Assembly: GCF_001721295.1 (NCBI RefSeq)
Contig: NZ_MDDS01000086.1
Location: 62,001 to 126,000 of the forward strand
Length of the DNA stretch: 64,000 nt
Direction of reading: 5' to 3'
From: Sphingomonas turrisvirgatae
Lineage (GTDB): Bacteria; Pseudomonadota; Alphaproteobacteria; Sphingomonadales; Sphingomonadaceae
Shown here: piece after piece, positions 26,369-35,415 of the stretch
Position numbering within the stretch: the first letter of the stretch is position 1
Layout: every line of letters begins with the position of its first letter
Program-made: the position numbers and the translations under genes
The notes under the pieces: generated by a model
Seen by the model: only the letters and a program-made list of their open reading frames with translations
The model's database searches: none
What the model was told of the DNA's origin: nothing

Positions 26369-28783
26369 CTATCCCCGCAGCGTCGCGCCAAGCTTGCCCG
26401 CGGCCGCGACAACCTTGTCGGCAATCACCTTCAAGTCTGCGTCGGTGAAGCTTTTCTCGCCCGGTTGCAGCGTGATTTCGATGGCGAGGCTCTTGTGACC
26501 GTCCTCGACGCCCGCGCCGGTGAACTGGTCGAACAGCCGCGCATCGACGATCGCCGCCTTGTCCGCGCCGCGAATCGCGCGAACCAGGTCACCGGCCGGC
26601 AGCGCGGTGGGCACCAGGAAGGCAAAGTCGCGGGTCACCGCCTGCAGCGCCGGGGGCGTATAAGCCGGGCGCATGAAGCCCGAACTGCCGCGCTTGCCCG
26701 GAATCGCGTCGATGAAGATCTCCACTGCTGCCACCGCGCCCGACAGGTCGAACGCCTTGAGCAGGCTGGGGTGCAGCATGCCAAAGCTTGCCAGCACGGT
26801 CTTGGGACCCAGCCGCAACGTACCCGACTGGCCGGGGTGCCAGGCTTCGCCCGCTTCACCCATCACCTGCAGGTTAGCGACCGGCGCGCCGGCCGCTTCG
26901 AGCAGCGCGATGGCTTCGCCCTTGGCATCATAGGCGGTGAACGGCTGAGCCTTGCCGCTTGCCCAGCCGCGTGGGCTGCGGTCTCCGGTCAGCAGCACGG
27001 TGAGCGTGAACTTCTCGCCATCGGCAAGGTAGCGGCGTCCGAGTTCGAACAGGCGAACACTGGTCGCGCCGCGCTTCAGATTGCGGCCGGCCGCCATCAA
27101 CAGGCCCGGCAGCAGCGACGGGCGCATGACCTTGAGGTCCTCGCTGATCGGGTTGGCCAGCGTCCAGGCGCCACCACCGACGGCAGCGGCTTCCTTCTCG
27201 GCGATGAAGCTCCAGGTGACGGCTTCGTTGAGGCTGCGGGCCGCCGCGCTGCGGCGCAGGCGGCGTTCCAGCTTCTGCTCGGCCGTCGCGGTCGGCCGGG
27301 CAACGCCGGGCGCGCGCGGCAGCGGCGTCGACGGCACATTGTCGATGCCGGCGATGCGGATCACTTCCTCGACAATGTCGGCCGGGCCGTCGATGTCGCG
27401 GCGCCAGCTCGGCGCGATCACGCGCAGCACTTCAAACGGGGCGCCCAGCGCAACCGGATCGCCATTGGCGTCGAGCGGTTCGACCGCGAAGCCGAGCGAT
27501 TCAAGGATGTGCTTCTGCTGCTCGACCGGCACGTCGAGGCCGCCCAGCGTTTCAGCCAGCGCGGGGTCATAGCCGATCACCGGACCGACATGCGGCGCGG
27601 CGCCCGAACGCGTGACGCCGCTGGCGCTGCCGCCGCACAGGTCGATCACCATGCGCGTCGCAATTGCCAAGCCATCGTCGAGGAACTCAGGGTCCACGCC
27701 GCGTTCGAACCGGGTGCGCGCGTCGGAGGTGAGCATCAGCTTTTGGCCGGTGCGCGCGATATGTTCGGGATCGAAATAGGCGCATTCTATCAGCACGTCG
27801 GTGGTGCTCTCCAAACAGCCCGAATGTTCGCCGCCCATGATGCCGCCAATGTCGTGGACGGCGCTGGCGTCCGCGATCACCGTCATCGTCTCGTCGAGCG
27901 CATAGCTCTTGCCGTTGAGCGCAAGCACTTCCTCGCCAGCCTTGGCCTTGCGCGCGACCAGCCTACCATCGAGCTTGGCGCGGTCATAGACGTGGAGCGG
28001 ACGGCCAAGGTCGATCATCACATAATTGGTGATGTCGACCAGCGTGCTGATCGGCTTTTGCCCGATCGCCTTCAATCGGCGCTGCAGCCATTCGGGCGAG
28101 GCGCCATTGGTGACGCCGCTGACCGATTGGGCGAAGAATGCCGGGCAGCCTGCTGCATCATCGGTGCGCACGTCGGGGCCGGGGCCTTCGCCCGCGACAG
28201 GGTCTACCGCGAGTGGCTTGAGCGTCCCAAGGCCTGCTGCCGCGAGATCGCGCGCGATGCCGCGAACGCCCATGCAATCCTGCCGGTTAGGCGTGACTGA
28301 AATATCAAACACCGGATCCTTGAGGCCGGCATAGTCGGGGAAGGACGTGCCGACCGGTGCATCGGCGGGCAGTTCGATGATGCCGTCATGGTCATCGCCC
28401 AGTTCCAGCTCGCGGCTGGAGCACATCATGCCGTTGGATTCGATACCGCGTACCGCCGCGACCTTCAGCACCATGCCATTGGCTGGCACGGTTGCGCCCG
28501 GCAGGCCGAGCACGCCGACCAGGCCAGCGCGCGCATTGGGCGCGCCGCACACGACCTGAAGCGGATCGCCGCTGCCGGTATCGACCGAGAGCACCTGAAG
28601 CTTGTCTGCCTGCGGGTGGCGCTCGGCGGTGAGCACGCGCGCGACCTTGAACGCGGCAAGCGCTTCGCCGGGATTTTCGACGCCCTCGACCTCAAGCCCG
28701 ATGCGGTTGAGCGTGGCGGCAATGGCTTCGACCGAGGCGCCAGTTTCGAGATGCTCATGGAGCCAGGACAGCGTGAACTTCAT
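26369..28783 (-). CDS. pheT: Phenylalanyl-tRNA synthetase beta subunit
   Basis: 804 residues from ATG 28783 (protein begins MKFTLSWLHEHLET, the standard start). Domains in order: N-terminal B1 region, tRNA-binding/EMAP-like domain about 40-150 (VLTAERHPQADKLQV), B3/B4 editing domain, B5, the catalytic-core-like region, and the C-terminal anticodon-binding FDX-ACB domain (PPALQAVTRDFAFLVP onward). It forms the alpha2-beta2 enzyme with PheS. The start overlaps the pheS stop by 4 bases. Confidence 0.96.
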   Translation of the reverse strand: MKFTLSWLHEHLETGASVEAIAATLNRIGLEVEGVENPGEALAAFKVARVLTAERHPQADKLQVLSVDTGSGDPLQVVCGAPNARAGLVGVLGLPGATVPANGMVLKVAAVRGIESNGMMCSSRELELGDDHDGIIELPADAPVGTSFPDYAGLKDPVFDISVTPNRQDCMGVRGIARDLAAAGLGTLKPLAVDPVAGEGPGPDVRTDDAAGCPAFFAQSVSGVTNGASPEWLQRRLKAIGQKPISTLVDITNYVMIDLGRPLHVYDRAKLDGRLVARKAKAGEEVLALNGKSYALDETMTVIADASAVHDIGGIMGGEHSGCLESTTDVLIECAYFDPEHIARTGQKLMLTSDARTRFERGVDPEFLDDGLAIATRMVIDLCGGSASGVTRSGAAPHVGPVIGYDPALAETLGGLDVPVEQQKHILESLGFAVEPLDANGDPVALGAPFEVLRVIAPSWRRDIDGPADIVEEVIRIAGIDNVPSTPLPRAPGVARPTATAEQKLERRLRRSAAARSLNEAVTWSFIAEKEAAAVGGGAWTLANPISEDLKVMRPSLLPGLLMAAGRNLKRGATSVRLFELGRRYLADGEKFTLTVLLTGDRSPRGWASGKAQPFTAYDAKGEAIALLEAAGAPVANLQVMGEAGEAWHPGQSGTLRLGPKTVLASFGMLHPSLLKAFDLSGAVAAVEIFIDAIPGKRGSSGFMRPAYTPPALQAVTRDFAFLVPTALPAGDLVRAIRGADKAAIVDARLFDQFTGAGVEDGHKSLAIEITLQPGEKSFTDADLKVIADKVVAAAGKLGATLRG

Positions 28784-29868
28784 GCGCCGACTCCTCCCGA
28801 CAGCGTGGGTACGTCGAGCGCCGAGAAGCCGTAATGGCGCAGCCAGCGCAGGTCGCCGTCGAAGAAGGCGCGCAAATCGTCCATCCCGTATTTCAGCATT
28901 GCAAGGCGATCGACGCCGGTGCCGAAGGCGAAGCCCTGCCATTCATTGGGATCCAGGCCGCATGCCTCGATCACCTTACGATGGACCATGCCGCTGCCCA
29001 GCACTTCCATCCAGCCGCCGTCGGCTGCGTCGCCGCTGCCGCCGATCACGCGCTTTCCCTTGATCAGCGTGTAGCCGACATCGACCTCCACCGAGGGTTC
29101 GGTGAAAGGGAAGTAGCTGGGCCGCAGGCGCAGGACGATGTCGTCGCGCTCGAAATAGGCCTTGAGGAAGGTTTCGAGCGTCCACTTGAGGTGGCCGAGC
29201 GTCAGCCCCTTGTCGATCACCAGCCCTTCGATCTGGTGGAACATCGGGGTGTGCGTGGCGTCGCTGTCGCTGCGATAGACGCGGCCCGGCGCGATGATGC
29301 GGATCGGCGGTTCCTGCGACGTCATCGTGCGGATCTGCACCGGCGAGGTGTGCGTGCGCAGCACCATCGGCTTTTCATGCTCGCCCGCGAGATAGAAGGT
29401 GTCGTGCATCGCACGCGCGGGATGCGTCTCGGGAATGTTGAGCGCGGTGAAATTATGCCAGTCGTCCTCGATCTCAGGTCCGGTAGCGACCGCAAAACCA
29501 AGATCGGCGAAAATCTCGGCCAGCTCGTCCATCACCTGGCTGATCGGGTGGACGGTGCCGGCGGGGATCGTGTCGGCTGGCAGCGTCAGGTCGATCGTCT
29601 CGCTGGCGAGCCTGGCTTCGAGCGCAGCGGATTCCAGCGCTGCCTTCCGCGCCGCGATCGCGTCGGTGACAGCTTCGCGCAGCGCGTGGATGCGTGGGCC
29701 GGTTTCCTGCCGCTCTTCGGCACTCATGCCGCCCAGCGTCTTGAGCAGACCGGTGACCGCGCCCTGCTTGCCGAGCGCATGGACACGCACCGCGTCGAGC
29801 GCATCGAGCCCGGCGCTGGCTTCCACCGCGACGAGCAGGTCGGCCTTGAGTTGATCGAGATCGGTCAT
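28780..29868 (-). CDS. pheS: Phenylalanyl-tRNA synthetase alpha subunit
   Basis: 362 residues from ATG 29868. An N-terminal coiled-coil tRNA-binding arm (about 1-90) is followed by the class II catalytic core: HPISQVMDEL, MHDTFYL, LRTHTSPVQIRTM (motif 2) and GFAFGTGVDRLAMLKYG (motif 3). Usually pheS follows rplT directly; here a LysE-type gene and a repeat lie between. Confidence 0.96.
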   Translation of the reverse strand: MTDLDQLKADLLVAVEASAGLDALDAVRVHALGKQGAVTGLLKTLGGMSAEERQETGPRIHALREAVTDAIAARKAALESAALEARLASETIDLTLPADTIPAGTVHPISQVMDELAEIFADLGFAVATGPEIEDDWHNFTALNIPETHPARAMHDTFYLAGEHEKPMVLRTHTSPVQIRTMTSQEPPIRIIAPGRVYRSDSDATHTPMFHQIEGLVIDKGLTLGHLKWTLETFLKAYFERDDIVLRLRPSYFPFTEPSVEVDVGYTLIKGKRVIGGSGDAADGGWMEVLGSGMVHRKVIEACGLDPNEWQGFAFGTGVDRLAMLKYGMDDLRAFFDGDLRWLRHYGFSALDVPTLSGGVGA

Positions 29869-29927
29869 CGAAGTTCCGTTCATTGGTCGCATGTGCCCGA
29901 ACCGCAGTCGGGCGTTCAGGTCAAGCT

Positions 29928-30551
29928 TTAGACGCGGCTGCCGAGCAATGCCGCGCCGAACGCGACGAACACGCCGCCCGTGGCGCGGTTGAAGATCCGC
30001 TGGCGGTTTGCCGGAGCGAGCCAGGCGGCGAGCGAGCGTCCGCCGAGTGCGTAGATGGTGAACCACAGCCCTTCGATCGCGGTGAAGCTCCCGATCAGGA
30101 TGGCGAGCTGTGGACCCAGCGGCCGGGCGGTGTCGATGAACTGGGGAAACAGCGCGGCGGCGAAGATGATCAGCTTGGGGTTCGAGAATCCAGTGCCGAG
30201 CGCGGTCAGATACATCGCCCTGAACGAAGGCGGGGCAGGGCGATCTGCGCTTGCGTCATGCGAGCCGACCGGTGCGCGCCAGGCCTTGATACCCAGCCAG
30301 ACGAGATAGGCGACGCCGGCATATTTGAGCACGTCGAACAGCGCCGGCGAGGCTTTCAGCAGCGCGCCGAGTCCGGCGGCCGACGCGAGCAGGCAAACGA
30401 TGTTCGCGGTCATCAGCCCGGTCATCGAGATCATCGAACGGCGCGCGCCGTGATGGATGCTCTGCACCATGACGTGAAGCATGTTGGGCCCCGGCGTGGC
30501 GCAGATCAGGAACAAGGCGGTGACATAGAGCCACCACGTGTTGAGGGTCAT
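29928..30551 (-). CDS. LysE/RhtB-family amino-acid exporter
   Basis: 207 residues, about six membrane segments. LysE-family signature CATPGPNMLHVM near residue 20, a cytoplasmic loop at about 95-115, and the second-half signature TGFSNPKLIIFAAALFPQF. These exporters remove excess amino acids; this one could carry threonine, homoserine or another neutral amino acid. It sits between rplT and pheS, an unusual insertion into a conserved gene order. Confidence 0.88.
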   Translation of the reverse strand: MTLNTWWLYVTALFLICATPGPNMLHVMVQSIHHGARRSMISMTGLMTANIVCLLASAAGLGALLKASPALFDVLKYAGVAYLVWLGIKAWRAPVGSHDASADRPAPPSFRAMYLTALGTGFSNPKLIIFAAALFPQFIDTARPLGPQLAILIGSFTAIEGLWFTIYALGGRSLAAWLAPANRQRIFNRATGGVFVAFGAALLGSRV

Positions 30552-30574
30552 TTCGTCACCTCATAATCTCGCGT

Positions 30575-30682
30575 TCGTCACCCCGGCGTCGTGCAGGGGT
30601 CCAGCTTGCCGAGCGAGCCGCGCTCAAGCGTCTTGCCGCATTCGCGCCGCCGGGTGGATCCCGGAACAAGTCCGGGATGACG
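30575..30682. repeat. Dispersed palindromic intergenic repeat
   Basis: The core is ATCCCGGA (30658-30665), ACAAG, TCCGGGAT (30671-30678), flanked by GACG. A partial CGTCACCCCGGCG at about 30578-30590 looks like the other edge of the same element. This CCCGGA-CAAG-TCCGGGATGACG type is a common non-coding repeat across alphaproteobacterial genomes. It lies between the rplT terminator and the LysE gene. Confidence 0.65.
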
Positions 30683-30711
30683 GATGGGGTGCGCGACCCA
30701 CCCCGAAAATC

Positions 30712-30742
30712 AAAAAGGGCGCCGGTGTTGCCACCGACGCCC
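30712..30742 (-). terminator. Rho-independent terminator of rpmI-rplT
   Basis: On the minus strand GGGCGTCGGTG pairs with CACCGGCGCCC (one G-U) around a GCAA tetraloop, followed by TTTTT. It lies 27 bases past the rplT stop and is one of the clearest terminators in the window. Confidence 0.88.
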
Positions 30743-30769
30743 CATTTGTTCGATTGCGACAGGCTGCCT

Positions 30770-31135
30770 TCAAGCGGCCTGGGGCAGCGCCGCCTTCGCC
30801 TGAGCGATGATGGCGGTAAACGCCTCGCCCTCATGCATTGCGATGTCGGCCAGGACCTTCCGGTCCAGTTCGATACCCGCAAGCTTCAGGCCATGCATGA
30901 ACTGCGAATAGGTCAGGCCCTCGGCGCGGACGCCGGCGTTGATGCGCTGGATCCACAGGGCGCGGAAGCTGCGCTTCTTAACCTTGCGATCGCGATAGGC
31001 GTACTGACCGGCCTTTTCGACGGCCTGGCGAGCGATGCGGATCGTGTTCTTGCGACGGCCGTAATAGCCCTTCGCCTGATCCAAAATCCGCTTATGCTTC
31101 GCCTTGGTGGTCGTACCACGTTTGACACGTGCCAT
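30770..31135 (-). CDS. rplT: 50S ribosomal protein L20
   Basis: 121 residues, highly basic, normal length. Starts MARVKRGTTTKAKHKRIL and carries GYYGRRKNTIRIARQ and RSFRALWIQRINAG, diagnostic for L20, which is needed early in 50S assembly. It follows rpmI after 13 bases. L20 often represses its own operon through an rpmI leader structure. Confidence 0.97.
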   Translation of the reverse strand: MARVKRGTTTKAKHKRILDQAKGYYGRRKNTIRIARQAVEKAGQYAYRDRKVKKRSFRALWIQRINAGVRAEGLTYSQFMHGLKLAGIELDRKVLADIAMHEGEAFTAIIAQAKAALPQAA

Positions 31136-31148
31136 GGTCGTCTACTCC

Positions 31149-31352
31149 TTACTTGAGGCCGTAGGGCGCCCAGAGGCGCACATGGCCGGCATCAGCTTCG
31201 GAGAGAACCGAGGTGCCGCGGTTGGTGCGAATATACTTCGCATTGTGGCTGGACAGCCGGTGACGCTTGCCGGCGACGCCGTGCTTCACCAGGCCAGTCG
31301 CGGTGAATTTGAAGCGCTTCTTCACACCGCTCTTGGTCTTCATCTTGGGCAT
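31149..31352 (-). CDS. rpmI: 50S ribosomal protein L35
   Basis: 67 residues, begins MPKMKTKSGVKKRFKFTATG and contains RHRLSSHNAKYIR, the standard L35 pattern. ATG 31352 is preceded by AAAAGGAGACGAAA, a strong ribosome binding site. infC, the usual upstream partner, is not here; a hisN-like gene lies upstream. Confidence 0.96.
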   Translation of the reverse strand: MPKMKTKSGVKKRFKFTATGLVKHGVAGKRHRLSSHNAKYIRTNRGTSVLSEADAGHVRLWAPYGLK

Positions 31353-31505
31353 TTTCGTCTCCTTTTACGCGCGACGATCACGAACAGCCCCGGCAGCCCT
31401 TGTTAGCCGGGCGGTTCCCCTGAATCGCGGAAAGGCGGGCAGTTAGCTGGTTTGTGGCGGTTTTGCAACCGCCAGCGGTGCAGCTCTCTGCGTAAGCGGA
31501 TCAAA
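31353..31505 (-). promoter_or_regulatory. rpmI leader region with hairpins
   Basis: 153 bases between the hisN-like gene and rpmI. Two hairpin-forming sequences are visible: GGCGGTT / AACCGCC around a TTGC loop (31456-31462, 31467-31473), and GCCCGGC / GCCGGGG nearer to rpmI (about 31393-31418). The first lacks a U-run, so a leader structure or pause is as likely as a terminator. It could be an L20-type autoregulatory leader. Confidence 0.4.
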
Positions 31506-32291
31506 CTAATGTCCGCCGCGGCACGCCAGCGTCTCGACGATCTCCTCGATCCGCGCCGGGTCGCCTGCTGCGATGACTTCGCCATTGCTGCCGGCATGGA
31601 GCGGGTCGCCATTCCAGTCGCACATGCGCCCGCCCGCGCCTTCGACCACCGGGACCAGCGCGGCGAAATCGTGCAGCTTCAGCCCCGCCTCGATCACCAG
31701 GTCGAGATGGCCCGAGGCGACCAGCCCGTAATTGTAGCAGTCGCCGCCCAACACCGTGCTCATCACCTGTGCATCGACATGCTCGAACGCGTGCAGCTGA
31801 TCGTCGGCGAACAGAGCGGGCGAGGTGGTGGCGAGCAGCGCCTGGCCAAGCTCGCGGCAGGTGCGCGCCTGCGCAGGCTTGCCGTTGAACAGCGTCTCGC
31901 GTCCGGTGACGCCGACCCAGCGCTCGGCGATGATCGGCTGGTCGATGATGCCGAGCACGGGCCAGCCATTGTCGAGCAGCGCGATCAGGGTGCCAAAGAT
32001 CGGGCGGCCCACGATGAAGCTGCGCGTCCCGTCGATCGGGTCGAGAATCCAGGTGCGGCCGCTGGTTCCGGGGCGCTCTTCTTCTTCCTCGCCGATGATC
32101 CCCTCCATCGGGCGCTCGGCGATGATGAGGCGGCGCATTGCCGCTTCGGCCTCCTTGTCGGCGAGGGTGACGGGCGAGGCGTCGGCCTTTGCCTCAAGCC
32201 CATGTTCGGCGCGGAAATAGGGGCGGATCGCCGCGCCCGCCGCGTCGGCAAGGCGGTTGGCGAGATCGATATCGGCTTGGGTAACGGGCAT
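31506..32291 (-). CDS. Inositol-monophosphatase family protein, probable histidinol-phosphatase
   Basis: 261 residues. The metal-binding motifs of the family are GEEEEE near residue 70, WILDPIDGTRSFI near 85 and a C-terminal KLHDFAALVPVVEGAGG. The overall pattern (PVTLADKEAEAAMRRLI, TRSFIVGRPIFG) resembles HisN histidinol-phosphatases of Actinobacteria and Alphaproteobacteria more than SuhB. It follows the TrmJ-like gene by 32 bases. Substrate is inferred from similarity only. Confidence 0.82.
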   Translation of the reverse strand: MPVTQADIDLANRLADAAGAAIRPYFRAEHGLEAKADASPVTLADKEAEAAMRRLIIAERPMEGIIGEEEEERPGTSGRTWILDPIDGTRSFIVGRPIFGTLIALLDNGWPVLGIIDQPIIAERWVGVTGRETLFNGKPAQARTCRELGQALLATTSPALFADDQLHAFEHVDAQVMSTVLGGDCYNYGLVASGHLDLVIEAGLKLHDFAALVPVVEGAGGRMCDWNGDPLHAGSNGEVIAAGDPARIEEIVETLACRGGH

Positions 32292-32323
32292 GGCCGACGC
32301 CTAACGGGTGGCGTCGCCGCCTA

Positions 32324-33055
32324 CTAGCCCCGATGCGCCTTGCGCCCCTCCAGCGCCGAGAGCACGCCGCGCAGCGTCCGCAGCTCCTGCGCGGTCCAGC
32401 TCGGCTTGGTCAGCACGTTGCGCAGCGTCAGCTTCGTCGCGGGGACGCGCGCCGGCGGGAAGTAATAGCCGCTGCCTTCGAGCAGCTTGTCGAAATGCGC
32501 GATTAGCCCCTCCAGCTCGTCTTGCGGGGCGGGCGGGTCTAGGTCGGTCAGCGGCGGCTGCGCCAGGTCGCGGCCCTTGGACCATTCATATGCGACCAGG
32601 ATCACCGCCTGGGCGAGGTTGAGCGAGCCGAATTCCGGGTTGATCGGCACGGTCACGATCTTGCGCGCTAGTGCGACGTCCTCGGTCTCTAGCCCCGAAC
32701 GCTCCGGGCCGAACAGGATCGCGCAGCGGCCGGCTTGCGCATGGATTTCCGTCGCGGCCTCTGCGGGCGTGACGACCGGCTTGGTCACGCCGCGCTTGCG
32801 CACCGTGGTGGCATAGACCTGAGCACAATCGGCGGTGGCGTCGGCGACCGAGTCGTACACCTTGGCGCGTTCGAGCACGATGTCGGCGCCGCTCGCCGCC
32901 GGGCCGGCGCTTGGGTTCGGCCAACCGTCGCGCGGCGTTACGAGGCGCATTTCGGTGAGGCCGAAGTTCAGCATGGCGCGCGCCGCCTTGCCGATATTCT
33001 CGCCCAATTGCGGACGAACGAGAACGACGACGGGGTTGGGGGCAGGATCGCTCAC
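32324..33055 (-). CDS. SpoU-family RNA methyltransferase, TrmJ-like
   Basis: 243 residues from GTG 33055, which overlaps the nrdR stop as GTGA. The three SPOUT motifs are VRPQLGENIGKAARAM (motif 1), CAILFGPERSGLETED (motif 2) and INPEFGSLNLAQAVILVAYE (motif 3), forming the trefoil-knot SAM site. TrmJ makes 2'-O-methyl at tRNA position 32; other SpoU members act on rRNA, so the target remains unproven. A C-terminal helical extension (about 165-243) resembles TrmJ. Confidence 0.85.
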   Translation of the reverse strand: MSDPAPNPVVVLVRPQLGENIGKAARAMLNFGLTEMRLVTPRDGWPNPSAGPAASGADIVLERAKVYDSVADATADCAQVYATTVRKRGVTKPVVTPAEAATEIHAQAGRCAILFGPERSGLETEDVALARKIVTVPINPEFGSLNLAQAVILVAYEWSKGRDLAQPPLTDLDPPAPQDELEGLIAHFDKLLEGSGYYFPPARVPATKLTLRNVLTKPSWTAQELRTLRGVLSALEGRKAHRG

Positions 33056-33513
33056 TTGTTCGCGACCTCGTTCACATTGCTCGCAAACTCCTCGAAGTCG
33101 CGGGCTTCGCGAAAGTCGCGATAGACGCTGGCGAAGCGGATGTACGCGACTGAGTCCAGGTCCTTGAGCGCGTCCATCACCAGTTCGCCGATGCGCTGCG
33201 ACGGAATCTCGCCATCGCCCTGCGTTTCGAGCTGGCGCTGAATGCCCGACACCAGCCGCTCGATCTGCGTGCCGCCGATCGGGCGCTTGCGGCAGGCGAT
33301 CGAAACCGAGCGGATCAGCTTCTCGCGCTCGAACGGCTCGCGCCTTTCCTCGGACTTGAGCACGGTCAGTTCGCGCAGCTGGATCCGCTCGAACGTCGTG
33401 AAGCGCGCGGCGCACGCCTCGCACTGGCGCCGCCGCCGGATCGCCGCCCCGTCTTCGGTGGGGCGGCTGTCCTTAACCTGGCTGTTCTCGCTCGCGCAGA
33501 ATGGGCAGCGCAT
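33052..33513 (-). CDS. nrdR: Transcriptional repressor NrdR
   Basis: 153 residues. N-terminal zinc ribbon with Cys3, Cys6, Cys31 and Cys34, then an ATP-cone domain (about 49-139) that senses ATP/dATP. NrdR represses ribonucleotide reductase genes. Its position between glyA and the TrmJ-like gene is a frequent alphaproteobacterial arrangement. Length is normal. Confidence 0.96.
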   Translation of the reverse strand: MRCPFCASENSQVKDSRPTEDGAAIRRRRQCEACAARFTTFERIQLRELTVLKSEERREPFEREKLIRSVSIACRKRPIGGTQIERLVSGIQRQLETQGDGEIPSQRIGELVMDALKDLDSVAYIRFASVYRDFREARDFEEFASNVNEVANK

Positions 33514-33556
33514 TATCTGGCGACCTCACGGTAGCGCGGACCCGCGCCGAACACCG

Positions 33557-34864
33557 TCAGCCCTCCGGATAGATCGGGAAGCGTTCGCACAGCGTGCGGA
33601 CGCGTGCCTTGACGTTCGCTTCGACCTGCGCATCGCCAGCCTCGCCATTCTTGCGCAGGCCGTCGAGCACGTCGGCGACCATGTTGCCGATCTCGCGGAA
33701 CTCGGCGGGGCCGAAACCACGCGTCGTGCCGGCCGGGCTGCCGACGCGGATGCCGCTGGTCTTGACCGGGGGCAGCGGATCGTTGGGGATACCGTTCTTG
33801 TTGCAGGTGATCCCTGCCCGCTCGAGCGCCTCGTCGGCGTCCTTGCCAGTCACGCCGAGCGGAGTGAGGTCGATCAGCGCCAGGTGCGTGTCGGTGCCGC
33901 CCGAGACGACTGCCGCGCCGCGCTCCTTGAGCGTTGCCGCCAGAATCTTGGCATTTTCGACCACCGCGGCGGCATAGGACTTGAACTCGGGACGCAGCGC
34001 CTCGCCGAACGCCACGGCCTTGGCCGCGATCACATGCATCAGCGGACCGCCCTGAAGACCCGGGAACACCGCCGAGTTGATCTTCTTGGCGATCGCCTCG
34101 TCATCGGTCAGGATCATGCCGCCGCGCGGGCCGCGCAGCGTCTTGTGCGTGGTGGTGGTGACGACATGCGCGTGGCCGAACGGCGTCGGGTGAACGCCGC
34201 CGGCGACGAGGCCTGCAAAGTGCGCCATGTCGACCATGAACAGCGCGCCGACCTCGTCCGCGATGGCGCGGAACTTCGCGAAATCGATATGGCGCGGATA
34301 GGCCGAGCCACCGGTGATGATGACCTTTGGCTGGCATTCCCGCGCCAGGCGCGCGACCTCGTCATAGTCGATCAGGTGCGTGTCGGGCGTGACGCCATAT
34401 TGGACCGCGTTGAACCACTTGCCGCTCATCGCCGCGCGAGCGCCATGCGTCAGGTGCCCGCCCGAATCGAGGCTGAGGCCCATGATCGTGTCGCCCGGCT
34501 TTGCCAGCGCGAGCATGACGGCGCCGTTCGCCTGCGCGCCCGAATGCGGCTGGACGTTGGCAAAACCGCAATTGAACAGCTGCTTGGCGCGGTCGATCGC
34601 CAGCTGCTCCACCTCGTCCGACGGGTGGCAGCCTTGGTAATAGCGCTTGCCCGGATAGCCCTCGGCATATTTGTTGGTGAAGACGCTGCCCTGCGCTTCG
34701 AGCACGGCTTTCGACACGATGTTCTCGCTGGCGATCAGCTCGATCTGGTGCTGTTCGCGGTCGAGCTCGTGTGCGACGCCGGCGAACACCGCAGGATCGG
34801 CGTCGGCGAGGGTGTGGGTGAAAAAGCCATCCGGCTGGACGGCGGAGATCGGGTTGGTGCTCAT
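33557..34864 (-). CDS. glyA: Serine hydroxymethyltransferase
   Basis: 435 residues. GlyA interconverts serine and glycine and feeds one-carbon units to folate, linking it to folP in this window. The PLP lysine is Lys241 in TTTTHKTLRGPRGG. Other conserved stretches are IELIASENIVS, YAEGYPGKRYYQGC and NVQPHSGAQAN. It follows rpiB by 10 bases. Confidence 0.97.
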   Translation of the reverse strand: MSTNPISAVQPDGFFTHTLADADPAVFAGVAHELDREQHQIELIASENIVSKAVLEAQGSVFTNKYAEGYPGKRYYQGCHPSDEVEQLAIDRAKQLFNCGFANVQPHSGAQANGAVMLALAKPGDTIMGLSLDSGGHLTHGARAAMSGKWFNAVQYGVTPDTHLIDYDEVARLARECQPKVIITGGSAYPRHIDFAKFRAIADEVGALFMVDMAHFAGLVAGGVHPTPFGHAHVVTTTTHKTLRGPRGGMILTDDEAIAKKINSAVFPGLQGGPLMHVIAAKAVAFGEALRPEFKSYAAAVVENAKILAATLKERGAAVVSGGTDTHLALIDLTPLGVTGKDADEALERAGITCNKNGIPNDPLPPVKTSGIRVGSPAGTTRGFGPAEFREIGNMVADVLDGLRKNGEAGDAQVEANVKARVRTLCERFPIYPEG

Positions 34865-34874
34865 CGGTCGTTCC

Positions 34875-35312
34875 TCAGAGTGCGGGCGTGGTCAGCTTGT
34901 CGACCCGGCGCTGGTGACGATCGCCGCCGAATTCGGTGGCGAGAAAGGCGGTGACGCAGGCTTTCGCCATTTCGACGCCGATCAGGCGCGCGCCCATGGC
35001 GATGGCGTTGGCGTCGTTATGCTCGCGCGCGAGTGCGGCGGATAGCGGCTCCGCCACCAGGGCGCAGCGCGCCTTGGGGTGGCGGTTGACGGCGATCGAA
35101 ATGCCGATGCCCGAGCCGCACAACGCGATCCCGCGCTCTGCCGTGCCGTCCGCGAGCGCGGCGGCCAGCTTGTAACCGTAATCGGGATAGTCGACGCTGG
35201 CGGCGGTGTCCGGCCCGAGATCGGTGACATCGTGACCCATGTCGCGCAGCCAGTCGGCGAGGGCCGCCTTGAGCTCGATCGCGGCATGATCCGAAGCGAT
35301 GGCGATACGCAT
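34875..35312 (-). CDS. rpiB: Ribose-5-phosphate isomerase B
   Basis: 145 residues. RpiB interconverts ribose-5-phosphate and ribulose-5-phosphate. The N-terminal IASDHAAIELKAAL and the catalytic cysteine Cys65 in GIALCGSGIGISIAVNR are clear, as is the REHNDANAIAMGAR segment. First gene of the rpiB-glyA-nrdR run on this strand. Confidence 0.95.
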   Translation of the reverse strand: MRIAIASDHAAIELKAALADWLRDMGHDVTDLGPDTAASVDYPDYGYKLAAALADGTAERGIALCGSGIGISIAVNRHPKARCALVAEPLSAALAREHNDANAIAMGARLIGVEMAKACVTAFLATEFGGDRHQRRVDKLTTPAL

Positions 35313-35415
35313 GGGAAGGGCGGTGCAATCCTGTGGCGAGGGGATTGCGGCTCTCTAGGCGGTTGCTGCGTTAAAGGCCATATCGGATCGGACAAGTTTG
35401 CGTTTGGAGGCGTCT

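Noticed and set aside
26063..28300. Open frame of about 745 codons on the plus strand
   Set aside because: Antisense to pheT and the SDR gene; composition is that of a GC shadow.
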